DNA of 45,269 bases from Planctomycetaceae bacterium (GCA_005791575.1 SXWA01000204.1:1-45269), one strand, 5' to 3'; shown: positions 1 to 9,197, counted from the stretch's first letter. Numbers and translations are program-made. Notes: generated by a model not told the origin, from the letters alone.

Positions 1-842
1 AGAGCCCGTGCCCGCGCCGCCTTCACCAGCGCGATGCCCGCCCGGGGGCTGGCGCCGAGGTCGAGTGCCGGATGGCTGCGCGTGCGCCCCACCAGTTCCA
101 CGCAGTGGTCGGTGAAGGCGGGGCTGACATGGACCTCCTGGATCGCCTCCATCGCGGCGACGAGGTCGTCGATCGTGCCTGCCGGCTCCTGCCCGAGCAC
201 GTCGAACTCGCTGGTGACCACGGCGCCGCGGTCGAGCCGCTTGACCGTCAACCGGGCGTTGCGTCGCAGCACCTCACGTTCTTCGTCGGCCGAGGGATAG
301 GAGAGACGGTGGCAGAGCATGAAGCGATCGAGCTGGGCCTCGGGGAGTTCGAAGGTGCCGCTCTGCTCGATCGGGTTCTGCGTGGCGATGACGAGAAACG
401 GCGCCGGCAGCGGATGGGTCTCCTGGCCGATCGTGACCCGGCGTTCCTGCATCGCCTCGAGCAGCGCGCTTTGCACCTTCGGGGCGGCACGGTTGATCTC
501 GTCGGCCCGCAGCAGGGTGGTGAACACCGGCCCCTTCACCACCCGGAACTCGCCGCTGCGCGGATCGAGCACCTCCGAGCCGGTGATGTCGCCCGGCAGC
601 AGATCGACGGTGAACTGCACCCGTTGGAAGCCGAGGTCGACCGAACGCGCCAGGGCACTGACCAAAAGCGTCTTGGCCAGCCCCGGCACCCCCTCGAGGA
701 GCAGATGGCCGCCGGTGAAGAGGGCGATCAGGAGGCGCTCGACGACCGTCTCCTGACCGACGACGACGGTGGCGATCCGCGCGCGCACGGCGCTCACGAA
801 CCGGGCGGCACGGTCGACGTCAGGACTGCTCGAGAGCGCCAT
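1..842 (-). CDS. MoxR-type AAA+ ATPase, C-terminus cut by window edge
   Basis: About 280 residues are visible, beginning at the ATG at 842 and running off the left edge. The Walker A motif is GVPGLAKT (about 51-58). Walker B is LLRADEIN (about 110-117). A sensor-1 ATQNP lies near 153-157, followed by the family signature ELPEAQLDRF. MoxR ATPases act as chaperone-like remodelers, usually beside DUF58 and vWA proteins, which would lie beyond the left edge here. The gene follows a DUF1549/DUF1501 pair on the same strand with an 88-nt gap, so co-transcription is possible but not shown. All catalytic residues are intact, unlike the second MoxR near 23.5 kb. Another ATG about 40 nt upstream is in a different frame. 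Confidence 0.93.
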   Translation of the reverse strand, partial: MALSSSPDVDRAARFVSAVRARIATVVVGQETVVERLLIALFTGGHLLLEGVPGLAKTLLVSALARSVDLGFQRVQFTVDLLPGDITGSEVLDPRSGEFRVVKGPVFTTLLRADEINRAAPKVQSALLEAMQERRVTIGQETHPLPAPFLVIATQNPIEQSGTFELPEAQLDRFMLCHRLSYPSADEEREVLRRNARLTVKRLDRGAVVTSEFDVLGQEPAGTIDDLVAAMEAIQEVHVSPAFTDHCVELVGRTRSHPALDLGASPRAGIALVKAARARA

Positions 843-929
843 GGCACACCACGGCCGATGGGACGGAAAGATTCCGCGCCATGGTACTCCGGTGACCGCG
901 TCCGTGCCGTACCGGCCCTCGACGCGGCG

Positions 930-2366
930 TCACCCCGTGAAGATCGCGTCCACCGGTTGCCCCTTGCCGTCCTCGGTCGCGTAGAACGGCCGCCCCTCGA
1001 TGTCGAAGACGGTTTTCGGGCTCATCCCCATCGCCGTGAACAGCGTGGCGTGGAGGTCGGTGACCGTGACCGGGTCCTCGATCGCCAGGCAGGGGCGCTC
1101 GTCGGCGGTGCGGCCGTGGACGAACCCCTTCTTCACCCCGCCGCCGAACAGGGCCACGGTCGAGCCACCGGTGAAATGGCGGTGCTGGCCGTAGTGGGCC
1201 GGCTCGAGGAGGAAGTCCTTGGGGCTCTTGGCCTGGTCGGTGGCCTTGGAACCCGGCCGACCCTCGGTGATCATGTCGCGGCTGAACTCGCTGGCGATGA
1301 CGACGAGCGTGCGGTCGAGGAGCCCGCGGGCCTCGAGATCGCGGATCAGCGTGGCGATCGGGCGGTCGATCTCGCCGTGCATCCGGTCGACCGTCTCGTG
1401 GCCGCGCTCGTGGGTGTCCCAGTGGACGAAGGGGATGTATTCGGTCGTCACCTCGACGTAGCGGGCGCCGTTCTCGACGAGCCGCCGGGCGAGGAGACAG
1501 CCGCGCCCGAACCGGCCGGTGTCGTACTGCTCGAGCACCTCCTTCGGTTCGAGGGTGATGTCGAAGGCGTCGCGCTCCTTGGCCCCGAGGAGGCGGTGGG
1601 CGTTTTCCAGGCTGCGCAGCAGCGACTCCTGGTGGTAGTCGCTCGTGAACTCCCGGGCCGGATTCGCCGCCACGAGTTTCTTGAAGTGCTTGTAGCGATC
1701 GGCAAACCGCCCCGGCTCCATCCCCTTCGGCGGCCGGACGGCGAGCGCTGCCTCCTCGGGGAAGGGGAGATTCATCGGGCCGAACTCGCTGCCGAAGAAA
1801 CCGGCGGTGGTGAAGGCCTTGATCTCCTCGTTCTCGCCGATCCCCTCGAGCCGCTGGCCGATGGTGATGAACGGCGGCATGGTGGGGTTGCGCGGACCGA
1901 GCACGCGCGCCATCCAGGCGCCGATGTGCGGGCAGGCGACCGTCTGCGGCGGCACGTAGCCGGTGTGCCAGTGGTACTGGTGGCGCGAGTGGAGGATGCT
2001 GCCGAGGTCGGGCTGGACGTGCGAGCGGATCAGGGTGCCGCGGTCGAGGACGGAGGCGATCCCCTCGAGCCCCTGGCAGACCTGCACGCCGTCCACGGCC
2101 GTGGGGATCGCAGGAAAGGTGCTGATCACGTCGGCGACGGCGAGCCCCTTCTCGAACGGCTTGTACTTCTTCGGGTCGAGGTTGTCGGGCGCCGCCATCC
2201 CGCCGGCCATCCAGAGCACGATGATCGCATCCGCGGTCGCCGCCGGATGGGCGGCGGGGGCGTCGGCACGGCGGCGCGGCCCGGGGAGCGCGAGCGTGGC
2301 CGTGGCCGCGGCGGCGAGGTTGCGGAGAAACTCGCGGCGCTCGGGGCGCTGGTGATCGCGGTGCAT
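930..2366 (-). CDS. DUF1501 family protein, Tat-exported
   Basis: 478 residues. The N-terminus carries a twin-arginine-like signal (RREFLRN followed by an Ala-rich hydrophobic stretch), which suggests export in folded form. The body has the alkaline-phosphatase/sulfatase-like fold pattern of DUF1501, with IVLWMAGGM near residue 50 and conserved His- and Asp-rich segments such as FVHWDTHERGHE and VVIASEFSRD. DUF1501 members are hugely expanded in planctomycetes and nearly always paired with DUF1549/DUF1553 cytochrome-like proteins, as here, where the upstream partner ends 27 nt away. The substrate is unknown. A sulfatase or phosphatase activity is a fold-based guess. Confidence 0.9.
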   Translation of the reverse strand: MHRDHQRPERREFLRNLAAAATATLALPGPRRRADAPAAHPAATADAIIVLWMAGGMAAPDNLDPKKYKPFEKGLAVADVISTFPAIPTAVDGVQVCQGLEGIASVLDRGTLIRSHVQPDLGSILHSRHQYHWHTGYVPPQTVACPHIGAWMARVLGPRNPTMPPFITIGQRLEGIGENEEIKAFTTAGFFGSEFGPMNLPFPEEAALAVRPPKGMEPGRFADRYKHFKKLVAANPAREFTSDYHQESLLRSLENAHRLLGAKERDAFDITLEPKEVLEQYDTGRFGRGCLLARRLVENGARYVEVTTEYIPFVHWDTHERGHETVDRMHGEIDRPIATLIRDLEARGLLDRTLVVIASEFSRDMITEGRPGSKATDQAKSPKDFLLEPAHYGQHRHFTGGSTVALFGGGVKKGFVHGRTADERPCLAIEDPVTVTDLHATLFTAMGMSPKTVFDIEGRPFYATEDGKGQPVDAIFTG

Positions 2367-2393
2367 GGGTGGGGGGCTCCGAGGGGGAATCCG

Positions 2394-4844
2394 TCAGCGC
2401 ACGAACTGGAACTCGGGAAGCATGACCACTGCCCAGAGGAGATCGGCGACGGTCTGGTCGGTCGGGACGTCGCCGAGCATCTCCCGCGCGGTGGCCAATT
2501 CGGTCTCGGTCGGCAGGCGGGCGAGCGCCGCGTTGAACAGATGACAAGCGAGGGTGTCGGGATCGTCGCCGCCGGCGGCACGGCACTGGGCGGCCCCCCG
2601 GGCGAACGTGTCGAACAACGCCTGTTCGTTGGCCAGTTGGATCGCCTCGAGGGTCGTCAGGTCGGTCGGCCGCGACGTGACGACCTGGTCGCGGTTGGGG
2701 CGACCGAGGGCCGCCTGGAGCGGCGTGCACTTCACGAGCACTGCCCGGACCATCGGCTGCGGGCCGGCGGTCCCCGCGAGACCGGCAGTGAAGGCCGTAT
2801 CGGCCGATGCCCATGTCCCCTGGGCGTCGATGACGCTCGCCTGCTGCCAATCGGTGGGGGGCGCTCCGTGCGCCCACAGCCCGTTGGCATCAGGAAGGGT
2901 CGCAGTCCATTCCCACGAGTCACCGCTGGCGAGCGCGACCGTGCTCCCGTCGCCGCAGCGCACCCGGATTTCGGCGCGGAGCGCCGCCGGCCCCGCTGCG
3001 GCGGCGTTGGCGGCGACGACGAGCACCTCGTTGTCACCGACACGGAGGTGCGGAGTCACCGCTTCGGCGAACGGCTTGCCCCAGTCGGCCGACCTGCCCA
3101 CCGTCTGGCCGTTGATCCACATCGTCACCTCGTTGTCGGCGGTCGCCACGGCCACGGCGTGGTCGGCCTTCGCAGGCAGTGTGAACCGGGCCCGGACCGT
3201 GCGGCGCTCGGTCGGCGGCGAACTCGCGGTCGGGTTGCTCCAGATCCACCGCGCGGCCGGCGGGGCCGCGGGGGGCGCCGCCGGATCGGGCTTCACCCGT
3301 TCGACGACGGCGTCGGGCTTGCCGGGGGCCGCGCCGGTGAGCTGCCAGACCGCGTCGGTGAACTGCTCGGCCGTCAACCGTCGGGGCAACGGCCCACGGA
3401 AGACGTACTCGCCGCCCTGCGGTTGCCCGTCGACGGCCGGGGTCGCGGCACCGTAGGCCTCGGAGGTGCAGATCGTCTCGAGGAGATGCTTCGTGTCCCA
3501 GCCGTGGCCGACGAGATCGCCGGCGAGCCAGTCGAGCAGGTCGGCGCTCCAGGGGGGGGCGCGGAGGGCGTCGACCGGGTGGACGAGGCCCCGCCCCATG
3601 AGGCGGGCCCAGATGCGATTGACCAGATTCCGCGACACCCAGCCGTTGCCGGGATCGGTGAGCAGCGTGGCGAGCTGCGCGAGCCGTTCGGCCGGCGGCT
3701 TGCTGCCGTCGATCTGCCCGAGTTCGGGGAATGGCCAGCCGGGCTCGGCCCGGGCGCCGGTCGCCTTCTCGCAGCGGAACAGGTCGAGCGGTTCCGGCGC
3801 CATCACCGCCGCCAGTTCGTAGGTCTGTTGGAGCTTCCAGCGGTCGATGAAGCTGTCGTGGCAACTGGCACACTTGAGGTTGATGCCGAGAAACGTCTGG
3901 CCGACGTTCTGCGCGAACTGGATCGGCACGGTCTGGCTGGCATTCACCTCCCCGCGCCACACGATGCCGTCGATGAAGCCGCGCGCGGCGTCGGACGGCG
4001 AGACGAGTTCGCGGACGAAGCGGTCGTACGACATGTTGTCGACCAGGGCCCGGTGGAGCCAGCCGGTGATCTGTTTCCGCCCGCCGGTGATGAAGCCGGT
4101 GCCTGAGTAGTCGTTGCGCAGCAGATCGTTCCAGAACGTCATCCAATGCTCGGCGCGGGCGAGGTCGTCGTCGAGGAGGCTGCGGACGAGCCGGCGGCGT
4201 TTGTCCGGGGTGGGATCGGCGGTGAATCGGGCCACGGCCTCTGGGGTCGGGAGCAAGCCGACGAGATCGAGGCTCGCGCGGCGGATGAACGTCGAGTCGT
4301 CGCAACGCGGCGGCGTGGGAATTCCCTTGGCGGCGCGGTAGGCGTCGACGATCTGGTCGATCGGGTGGGTCCGGTCGCCGTGCGGCGGCGGCAGCTCGAC
4401 GACCCGCAGGGCCAGCGGTGCCTCGTAGGTGGTGCCCTCGAAGGAGAACCCGTCCTCCCAGGGCGCCTTGCCGTCGACCCACCGGCGGAGGATCTCGATC
4501 GCCTCTGCGGGGATCGCCGCCCCCTCGGCCGGCATGCGGATCTCGGGGTCGGTGCTCACGATCCGGCGGATCAGTTCGCTCCCGGCGGCATCCCCCGGAA
4601 CGACTCCGGCGGTGCCGGAGTCACCTCCGGCGAGGATCGACTCCCGGTCGTTGATCGAGAAGCCACCCTGCCGTTGCGAGCCGGCGTGGCACGTGCCGCA
4701 GTGGACTCGGAGGACGGGGACGACGTCGTGGGAGAAGTCGACCGCCAGCGCCGCGGGCGGGGCGGCCAATCCAAGGGCACAGGCCGCCGGGAGCACCACA
4801 CCACGGAGGGCCTTTGGCCACGGGCTGTCAGCAAACATCGACAC
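2394..4844 (-). CDS. Planctomycete cytochrome C / DUF1549 / DUF1553 protein with inserted beta-sandwich
   Basis: 816 residues. A signal peptide covers about 1-34. A PSCyt1-type domain has a haem motif CGTCH at 49-53, and DUF1549 (about 155-360) carries a second motif, CASCH at 325-329. DUF1553 begins near 395. A segment of roughly 140 residues (about 530-670), starting at ARWIWSNP and containing MWINGQTVGR, interrupts DUF1553. It resembles the galactose-binding-like beta-sandwiches of glycoside hydrolases. Such proteins are exported and always accompany DUF1501 partners (here the next gene), and are thought to handle polysaccharides or electron transfer. Codons 5-11 overlap a fragment of the dispersed palindromic repeat found at 36-38 kb, which is odd for a coding start. 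A later start would shorten the signal peptide. Confidence 0.92.
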   Translation of the reverse strand: MSMFADSPWPKALRGVVLPAACALGLAAPPAALAVDFSHDVVPVLRVHCGTCHAGSQRQGGFSINDRESILAGGDSGTAGVVPGDAAGSELIRRIVSTDPEIRMPAEGAAIPAEAIEILRRWVDGKAPWEDGFSFEGTTYEAPLALRVVELPPPHGDRTHPIDQIVDAYRAAKGIPTPPRCDDSTFIRRASLDLVGLLPTPEAVARFTADPTPDKRRRLVRSLLDDDLARAEHWMTFWNDLLRNDYSGTGFITGGRKQITGWLHRALVDNMSYDRFVRELVSPSDAARGFIDGIVWRGEVNASQTVPIQFAQNVGQTFLGINLKCASCHDSFIDRWKLQQTYELAAVMAPEPLDLFRCEKATGARAEPGWPFPELGQIDGSKPPAERLAQLATLLTDPGNGWVSRNLVNRIWARLMGRGLVHPVDALRAPPWSADLLDWLAGDLVGHGWDTKHLLETICTSEAYGAATPAVDGQPQGGEYVFRGPLPRRLTAEQFTDAVWQLTGAAPGKPDAVVERVKPDPAAPPAAPPAARWIWSNPTASSPPTERRTVRARFTLPAKADHAVAVATADNEVTMWINGQTVGRSADWGKPFAEAVTPHLRVGDNEVLVVAANAAAAGPAALRAEIRVRCGDGSTVALASGDSWEWTATLPDANGLWAHGAPPTDWQQASVIDAQGTWASADTAFTAGLAGTAGPQPMVRAVLVKCTPLQAALGRPNRDQVVTSRPTDLTTLEAIQLANEQALFDTFARGAAQCRAAGGDDPDTLACHLFNAALARLPTETELATAREMLGDVPTDQTVADLLWAVVMLPEFQFVR
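4812..4832 (+). repeat. Fragment of the multi-hairpin dispersed repeat
   Basis: 21 nt beginning CTTTGGCCAC match the distal arm of the repeat copies ending near 37342 and 37980. The match to the 37.3 kb copy is 20 of 21 positions by eye. The fragment lies inside the 5' end of the DUF1549 gene, covering codons 5-11, just ahead of the signal-peptide hydrophobic stretch. Only one arm is present, so the hairpin cannot form here. Confidence 0.55.
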
Positions 4845-4998
4845 CCTCCGTCACGGCACCCGCCGCCACGGGGAAACGCGGGGGAGGAATGGGTGGCGAG
4901 ATCGGATGGACGGCTGCAGAGCCACCCAGGGGAGGCCGCGCCACGTGGTCCAGAAACACCTCGCCAACCGCCACACACCGTCGGTCTACCAAGGTGAA

Positions 4999-5073
4999 TC
5001 GGGGCGACACGATTCGAACGTGCGACCTCTACGTCCCGAACGTAGCGCTCTAGCCAGGCTGAGCTACGCCCCG
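4999..5073 (-). tRNA. tRNA-Pro (anticodon CGG)
   Basis: 75 nt fold into a full cloverleaf on the minus strand. The 7-bp acceptor stem (CGGGGCG with CGCCCCG) is perfect, followed by T8-A9. The D-arm is GCTC/GAGC. The anticodon stem CTACG/CGTAG closes the loop TTCGGGA, giving anticodon CGG at 5036-5038. The T-arm has loop TTCGAAT with one G-T pair. The discriminator base is A and CCA is not encoded. The gene stands alone, about 150 nt upstream of the DUF1549 gene on the same strand. Confidence 0.96.
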
Positions 5074-5542
5074 ATGCGGCGGGATCCGGTCGATCTCCGC
5101 GACGATCTCGTCAGCCTACCGCCGCCGACCGGTCGTCACAACCACGGTTCCAGGCCCGGGGAAACGGCCGAAAAAAACACGGCACGTCGCGCGTGCGCCG
5201 CGGATGGATGGCCGGAGCGGCAGGCGGAGCCCTGAGATCCGCTGGTTGGAGGCTGGCGGAGCCCATCTCCACCCAAGGCCGATGTGTGCAGGTGCCACCG
5301 GTGGTTCCATGTCGGTGGCAGTCGCTGCCACCGGCCCGCGGCATCGGCAACGACGGAGTGGCGACTCGGTTGAGCGAGGGGGTCCCGAAGATGGAGGATG
5401 GTTCCAAACCACGAATCCTGTAGGATCCTAAAGCTGTAGAAGGTGAAAGGTATTCCTGAGGCGATAGTCCCCTCGAAAGGGTGGATTCAGCCTAGCCAAG
5501 GCGATCCCGCACCCGGAATACGCTGCAGGGATAGGAACCAGC
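5074..5542. other. 469-nt gap without a supported gene
   Basis: Only weak overlapping open frames occur here on both strands, with no recognisable product. The most notable structure is a perfect 9-bp stem at 5313-5333 (CGGTGGCAG, loop TCG, CTGCCACCG), preceded by the palindrome CCACCGGTGG at 5296-5305. The last 120 nt are less GC-rich and probably hold the promoter and leader of the glycosyltransferase. An AGGA at 5533-5536 fits its ribosome binding site. Confidence 0.5.
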
Positions 5543-6724
5543 GTGATCGGCAATCCTCGTCCCTGGCGAGCAGTGTTCGTGACCACCGGCCTGTCGCGCC
5601 ATGACGGCGGGCCATTCCTGTCGGTTTCTGGATTGGCACGGGCGGTGGCGGCCCATCGGCAGGGCTGCGTCGCTGTCGTCGGTGTGTACCGTTCGGAGGT
5701 CGAGTGGGCGACCGACCGGATGCAATGGGAGGGAGTTCCCGTCGATGCTGCGCTGCGGCGATTGGGCGCCGTCGACTACATGGCCGATGCGATCGACCGC
5801 CACCTTTCGGCAGGATGCCCGTCGACGGTGATCCATGGCCAGGGACTGTGGCGGTCGGCTTCGCTCGCCGTCGAGTATTCGCCCCGGCGGCGCGGTTCGC
5901 GGCGGGTCATCAGCCCGCGGGGAATGCTCGAGCCGTGGGCGCTGCAGCACCACGCCACGCGGAAGAGGATCGCGATGGCGCTGTGGCAGTGGCGGCAGTT
6001 GGCCGATGCCGACATGCTCCACGCCACGTCGTTCGCCGAGTACACCACGTTCCGTGGTCTCGGCCTGCGGAACCCGGTGTGTGTGATCCCCAACGGAGTC
6101 GAGATCCCGGCGGCGTGGGCCGACCGGGGGGCTGCCGACGCGGCTCCGGGTCGTCCACGCCGCTGCGTCTATCTCTCACGGCTGCATTCCAAGAAGGGGG
6201 TTCCCATGCTGCTCGACGCGTGGGCGCGGGTGCGGCCCCCCGGTTGGACGCTGGAGATCGCCGGAGGGAGCAGTGATGGCCATGACCGGGAGATCGCCCG
6301 GCGGATCGCGGCGATGGGGTTGGCAGACGTACGTCTCGCGGGTGAGTTGACCGGGGAGGAGAAATGGCGATTTCTCGCCACGGCTGACCTGTTCGTGCTC
6401 CCCTCCCATTCGGAAAACTTCGGGATCGCCATCGCCGAGGCGATGGGGATGGGCCTGCCGGTGATCACCACCACGGCGACTCCCTGGGGTGTGCTGCAGC
6501 AGGAACGGAGAGGCTGGTGGGTGGAGCCTGCGGCGGATGCCCTCGCGGCGGCGATCCGCGAAGCCACCTCGGAAAGCATTGCCCAGTTGGCCGCCCGCGG
6601 GCAGCGGGCCCGCGACCATGTCGCTCGCTCCTACCGCTGGGATGCGATCGGTGAGCGGATGGCCGCTTGCTACGACTGGCTCGTCGGGTACGGGCCATTG
6701 CCGGCGGACGTCGTCCTCGACTGA
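5543..6724 (+). CDS. GT4-family glycosyltransferase
   Basis: 393 residues with a GT-B architecture. The N-terminal half has the early DGGPFLSVSGLA glycine-rich acceptor loop. The C-terminal half opens with YLSRLHSKKG (about 210-219) and contains LEIAGG, then the nucleotide-sugar binding EX7E motif ENFGIAIAE (291-299) and GLPVITT. It probably transfers a sugar from a nucleotide donor during exopolysaccharide or lipopolysaccharide synthesis. The HGQGLWRSAS and RGMLEPWAL segments resemble enzymes that act on surface glycans. The GTG start has AGGA six nt upstream. It stands alone, with no other polysaccharide genes nearby, so the acceptor cannot be inferred. Confidence 0.9.
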   Translation: MIGNPRPWRAVFVTTGLSRHDGGPFLSVSGLARAVAAHRQGCVAVVGVYRSEVEWATDRMQWEGVPVDAALRRLGAVDYMADAIDRHLSAGCPSTVIHGQGLWRSASLAVEYSPRRRGSRRVISPRGMLEPWALQHHATRKRIAMALWQWRQLADADMLHATSFAEYTTFRGLGLRNPVCVIPNGVEIPAAWADRGAADAAPGRPRRCVYLSRLHSKKGVPMLLDAWARVRPPGWTLEIAGGSSDGHDREIARRIAAMGLADVRLAGELTGEEKWRFLATADLFVLPSHSENFGIAIAEAMGMGLPVITTTATPWGVLQQERRGWWVEPAADALAAAIREATSESIAQLAARGQRARDHVARSYRWDAIGERMAACYDWLVGYGPLPADVVLD

Positions 6725-6791
6725 ACCGTGCTCCGAAGGTCGCCGCTGGGGGCCCCCGTGCCGGCTGGTGCGGCGGAGATCTGCCGCGGGA

Positions 6792-8585
6792 TCATGGCAT
6801 CGTCGCGGCCGCGGCCACCGGATCGGGCAGGTCGATCCCGATGTCGATGCCCGCCGGCCTCCAGTCGACCAGTTCCACCTCCGCGGTGCGCCGGCCGCGG
6901 AACTCGTTGACCTTGGGCTTGAACGCCACGTGGAACGGGCTACCGACCGCGGGCAGGTGGGGCAGCCAGTCGGCCCCGCCGAAGGCGACCCCCCGGATCC
7001 GCGCCGCATGCTGGACGAGGGTCATCGCGATGTGCCGCCCACCGCCCCCCATCAGCCGCGGCGGTTCGGCGAGATGGACCTCCGAGGCGCAGAGCACGGG
7101 TCGGCGATTGCCCTGTCCGAACGGAGCGAGGCGGTCGAGTTCCGCGGCAGTGTCGAGGGTCAGGGCGGCGAGGGTGGTTTCGCCGTCGATGCGGAGGCCC
7201 GGCCGCCGCAGGGCGGCCGGTAGCCGGGCATCGACAGCATCGCGGAACGCGCGGCGGAACTCCCCGATCCGACCGTCCTCGATGCGCAGCCCAGCCGCCG
7301 CTGCGTGGCCGCCGCAGGTGACGAGCAGGTGGCGGCACGCCATCAGCGCCGCGTGGACGTCGAATCCGGGGATGCCGCGCACGCTGCCGATCGCCGGGCG
7401 CCCCTGGTGCGGGTCCTGGGCGACGAGGACCACCGGCCGGTGCCATTTCTCCGCCAGGCGACCGGCGACGATGCCGATCACCCCTGCATGCCAACCGCGG
7501 TCGGCAAGCACGAGGGCGGCGTCGTCGCTCCCGCAGGTTTCCTTCGCCTGCTTGCTCGCCGAAAGGAGGATGCTCCGCTCCAGGCCGTCGCGTTGGTCGT
7601 TGAGTTCGTGGATCCAGTCGGCGAGTTGCACCGCCCGGGCGGAGTCGGGGGTGGTGAGCAGTTCGATGCCGAAGGCCGCCTGCCCGAGCCGACCCGCGGC
7701 GTTGAGGCGGGGGGCGAGGCGAAAGGCGACGTCCTCGCTCTCGAGTCGCGATTTTTCGTGCAGCTTGGCAAGCTCCACCAGACGGGCGATCCCCGCGCCT
7801 CCCTTGAGCCGCAGGCTCTCCAGCCCGTGGCGCACGGTGATCCGGTTCTCGTCGAGCAGGGGCACGACATCGGCCACCGTCCCCAACGCCGCCAGTCCGA
7901 TCCCGCGGAGGAGCACCTCACGGAGCCGGGGGGTCACCTGCCGTGCGCCGCAGTGCCGGACCGCGATCGCCCAGGCGAGTTTGAAGGCCACCCCCGCGCC
8001 GCACAGTTCGCCGAACGGGTATCCCGCTCCCGGCAGCCGCGGGTGGACGAGGACGTCGGCCTCGGGCAACGTCTCGCCGAAGGCATGGTGGTCGGTGATC
8101 ACCAACTCCAAGCCGAGTTCGCGCGCCCGGGCGGCCTCCGCCACGCTGGCAATGCCGCAGTCGACCGTGACCACCAGCGCCGTGCCGCGCGCGTGGAGCG
8201 TTTCGAGCGCCTCGCGGTTGAGGCCGTAGCCCTCCTCGAAGCGGTCGGGGACATACCAATCGACCTGCGCATCGAGCGCCCGCAGGCATTCGACGAGGAT
8301 CGCGGTGGCGCACATGCCGTCGGCGTCGTAGTCGCCGTAGACGACGATCGGTCGGCCGGCCCTGACCGCCGCCAGGATTCGCTCCGCCGCCGCGGGAACC
8401 CCGGGAAGGAGATCGGGATCGCGGAGGTCCGCCATCTTCCCTGCGAGGAAGGTGCGAACGGCATCGGGGTCGGTGAGGCCGCGGGCGACGAGGAGGCGGG
8501 CCACGATCGACGACACACCGGCCGCCCGCTCGCGGCGGCCGACGGCGGCATCGTCGTGCGGTTCGAGTTGCCAGCGCTTGGGCAC
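6792..8585 (-). CDS. recJ: Single-stranded-DNA-specific exonuclease RecJ
   Basis: 597 residues, close to the family norm of about 560-600. The DHH domain has DYDADG (85-90), VDCG (about 142) and DHH (165-167) as metal-binding motifs. The DHHA1 domain carries GGHAAAAG, and a C-terminal OB-like domain follows. RecJ is a 5'-3' exonuclease in recombination, base-excision and mismatch repair. The frame is open for another 120 codons upstream, but the GTG at 8585 is chosen because AAGGAGG sits six nt ahead of it and homology starts there. It is divergent from the Cys-cluster gene. Confidence 0.96.
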   Translation of the reverse strand: MPKRWQLEPHDDAAVGRRERAAGVSSIVARLLVARGLTDPDAVRTFLAGKMADLRDPDLLPGVPAAAERILAAVRAGRPIVVYGDYDADGMCATAILVECLRALDAQVDWYVPDRFEEGYGLNREALETLHARGTALVVTVDCGIASVAEAARARELGLELVITDHHAFGETLPEADVLVHPRLPGAGYPFGELCGAGVAFKLAWAIAVRHCGARQVTPRLREVLLRGIGLAALGTVADVVPLLDENRITVRHGLESLRLKGGAGIARLVELAKLHEKSRLESEDVAFRLAPRLNAAGRLGQAAFGIELLTTPDSARAVQLADWIHELNDQRDGLERSILLSASKQAKETCGSDDAALVLADRGWHAGVIGIVAGRLAEKWHRPVVLVAQDPHQGRPAIGSVRGIPGFDVHAALMACRHLLVTCGGHAAAAGLRIEDGRIGEFRRAFRDAVDARLPAALRRPGLRIDGETTLAALTLDTAAELDRLAPFGQGNRRPVLCASEVHLAEPPRLMGGGGRHIAMTLVQHAARIRGVAFGGADWLPHLPAVGSPFHVAFKPKVNEFRGRRTAEVELVDWRPAGIDIGIDLPDPVAAAATMP

Positions 8586-8613
8586 GGACCGCCTCCTTCC
8601 CGGGACAGGAAGC

Positions 8614-8619
8614 AGTATA
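8614..8619 (-). promoter_or_regulatory. Candidate -10 element for recJ
   Basis: TATACT on the minus strand, about 29 nt ahead of the recJ GTG and just upstream of its strong AAGGAGG. No convincing -35 hexamer is seen, so only the -10 is called. Confidence 0.35.
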
Positions 8620-8714
8620 GGCGGCGACAGGGCCGACCCGGTGCCGGCGGGCGGGCGGGGCTGGTACGATGCGGCCGCCGCTGTCCGGAGCGGGCAGTCG
8701 AATGGAGTGCCGAG

Positions 8715-9197
8715 ATGACGATCGCGCCGCTGGTGAGGACGAAACCGAAGCGGGAGGACGTGCCTGCCGACCGGGTGCTGTGCGAGTTCTGCACGGCGAA
8801 ATGCTGCCGTTATTTCGCTCTCCCGCTCGAAACCCCGACCACCCGCGAGGACTTCGAGTACATCCGCTGGTTTCTCCTCCACGAGCACGCCTCGGTGTTC
8901 ACCGAGGAGGGATGCTGGTACGTGTGCGTGCACACCGTCTGCAAGCACCTTCAGGCGGACCAGCGCTGCGGGATCTACGAGACACGTCCGCCGATCTGCC
9001 GCGAATACACCACCCAGGACTGCGAATACGAAGACGACTGGGTGTACGACCAGTATTTCGAGACCCCGGAACAGGTCGCCGAATACATGGAGGCGGTGCT
9101 CGGGCCGGGGGGTGAGCGGATCGGCGACGGCCGGCGCAAGCGGGCCCGCGGGCGCTCCATCCGTAGTCCGAAACCGGCCCTGCTGCCGATCGTCTGA
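8715..9197 (+). CDS. YkgJ-family cysteine cluster protein
   Basis: 160 residues with ten cysteines, at 23, 26, 30, 31, 67, 71, 76, 85, 95 and 103. The CEFCTAKCC start and the CGIYETRPPICREY block are hallmarks of the YkgJ/CxxCxxCC family, proposed to chelate zinc or iron. The C-terminal 25 residues are Arg/Lys-rich. The ATG is chosen because GGAG lies seven nt upstream and homology begins at once, although the frame is open far upstream. It has its own promoter region, divergent from recJ. The function of the family is unknown. Confidence 0.88.
   Translation: MTIAPLVRTKPKREDVPADRVLCEFCTAKCCRYFALPLETPTTREDFEYIRWFLLHEHASVFTEEGCWYVCVHTVCKHLQADQRCGIYETRPPICREYTTQDCEYEDDWVYDQYFETPEQVAEYMEAVLGPGGERIGDGRRKRARGRSIRSPKPALLPIV

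Noticed and set aside
72-4106. Open frame of 1344 codons on the plus strand
   Set aside because: Antisense shadow of the MoxR, DUF1501 and DUF1549 genes. High GC keeps it open. No homology is recognisable and its composition is biased to Arg, Glu and Gly.
5202-5290. tRNA-Ser-like stretch
   Set aside because: A D-arm-like TGGCCGGAGCGGC and a GCGGA/TCCGC stem occur, but the anticodon loop has nine bases and no T-arm or acceptor stem pairs.
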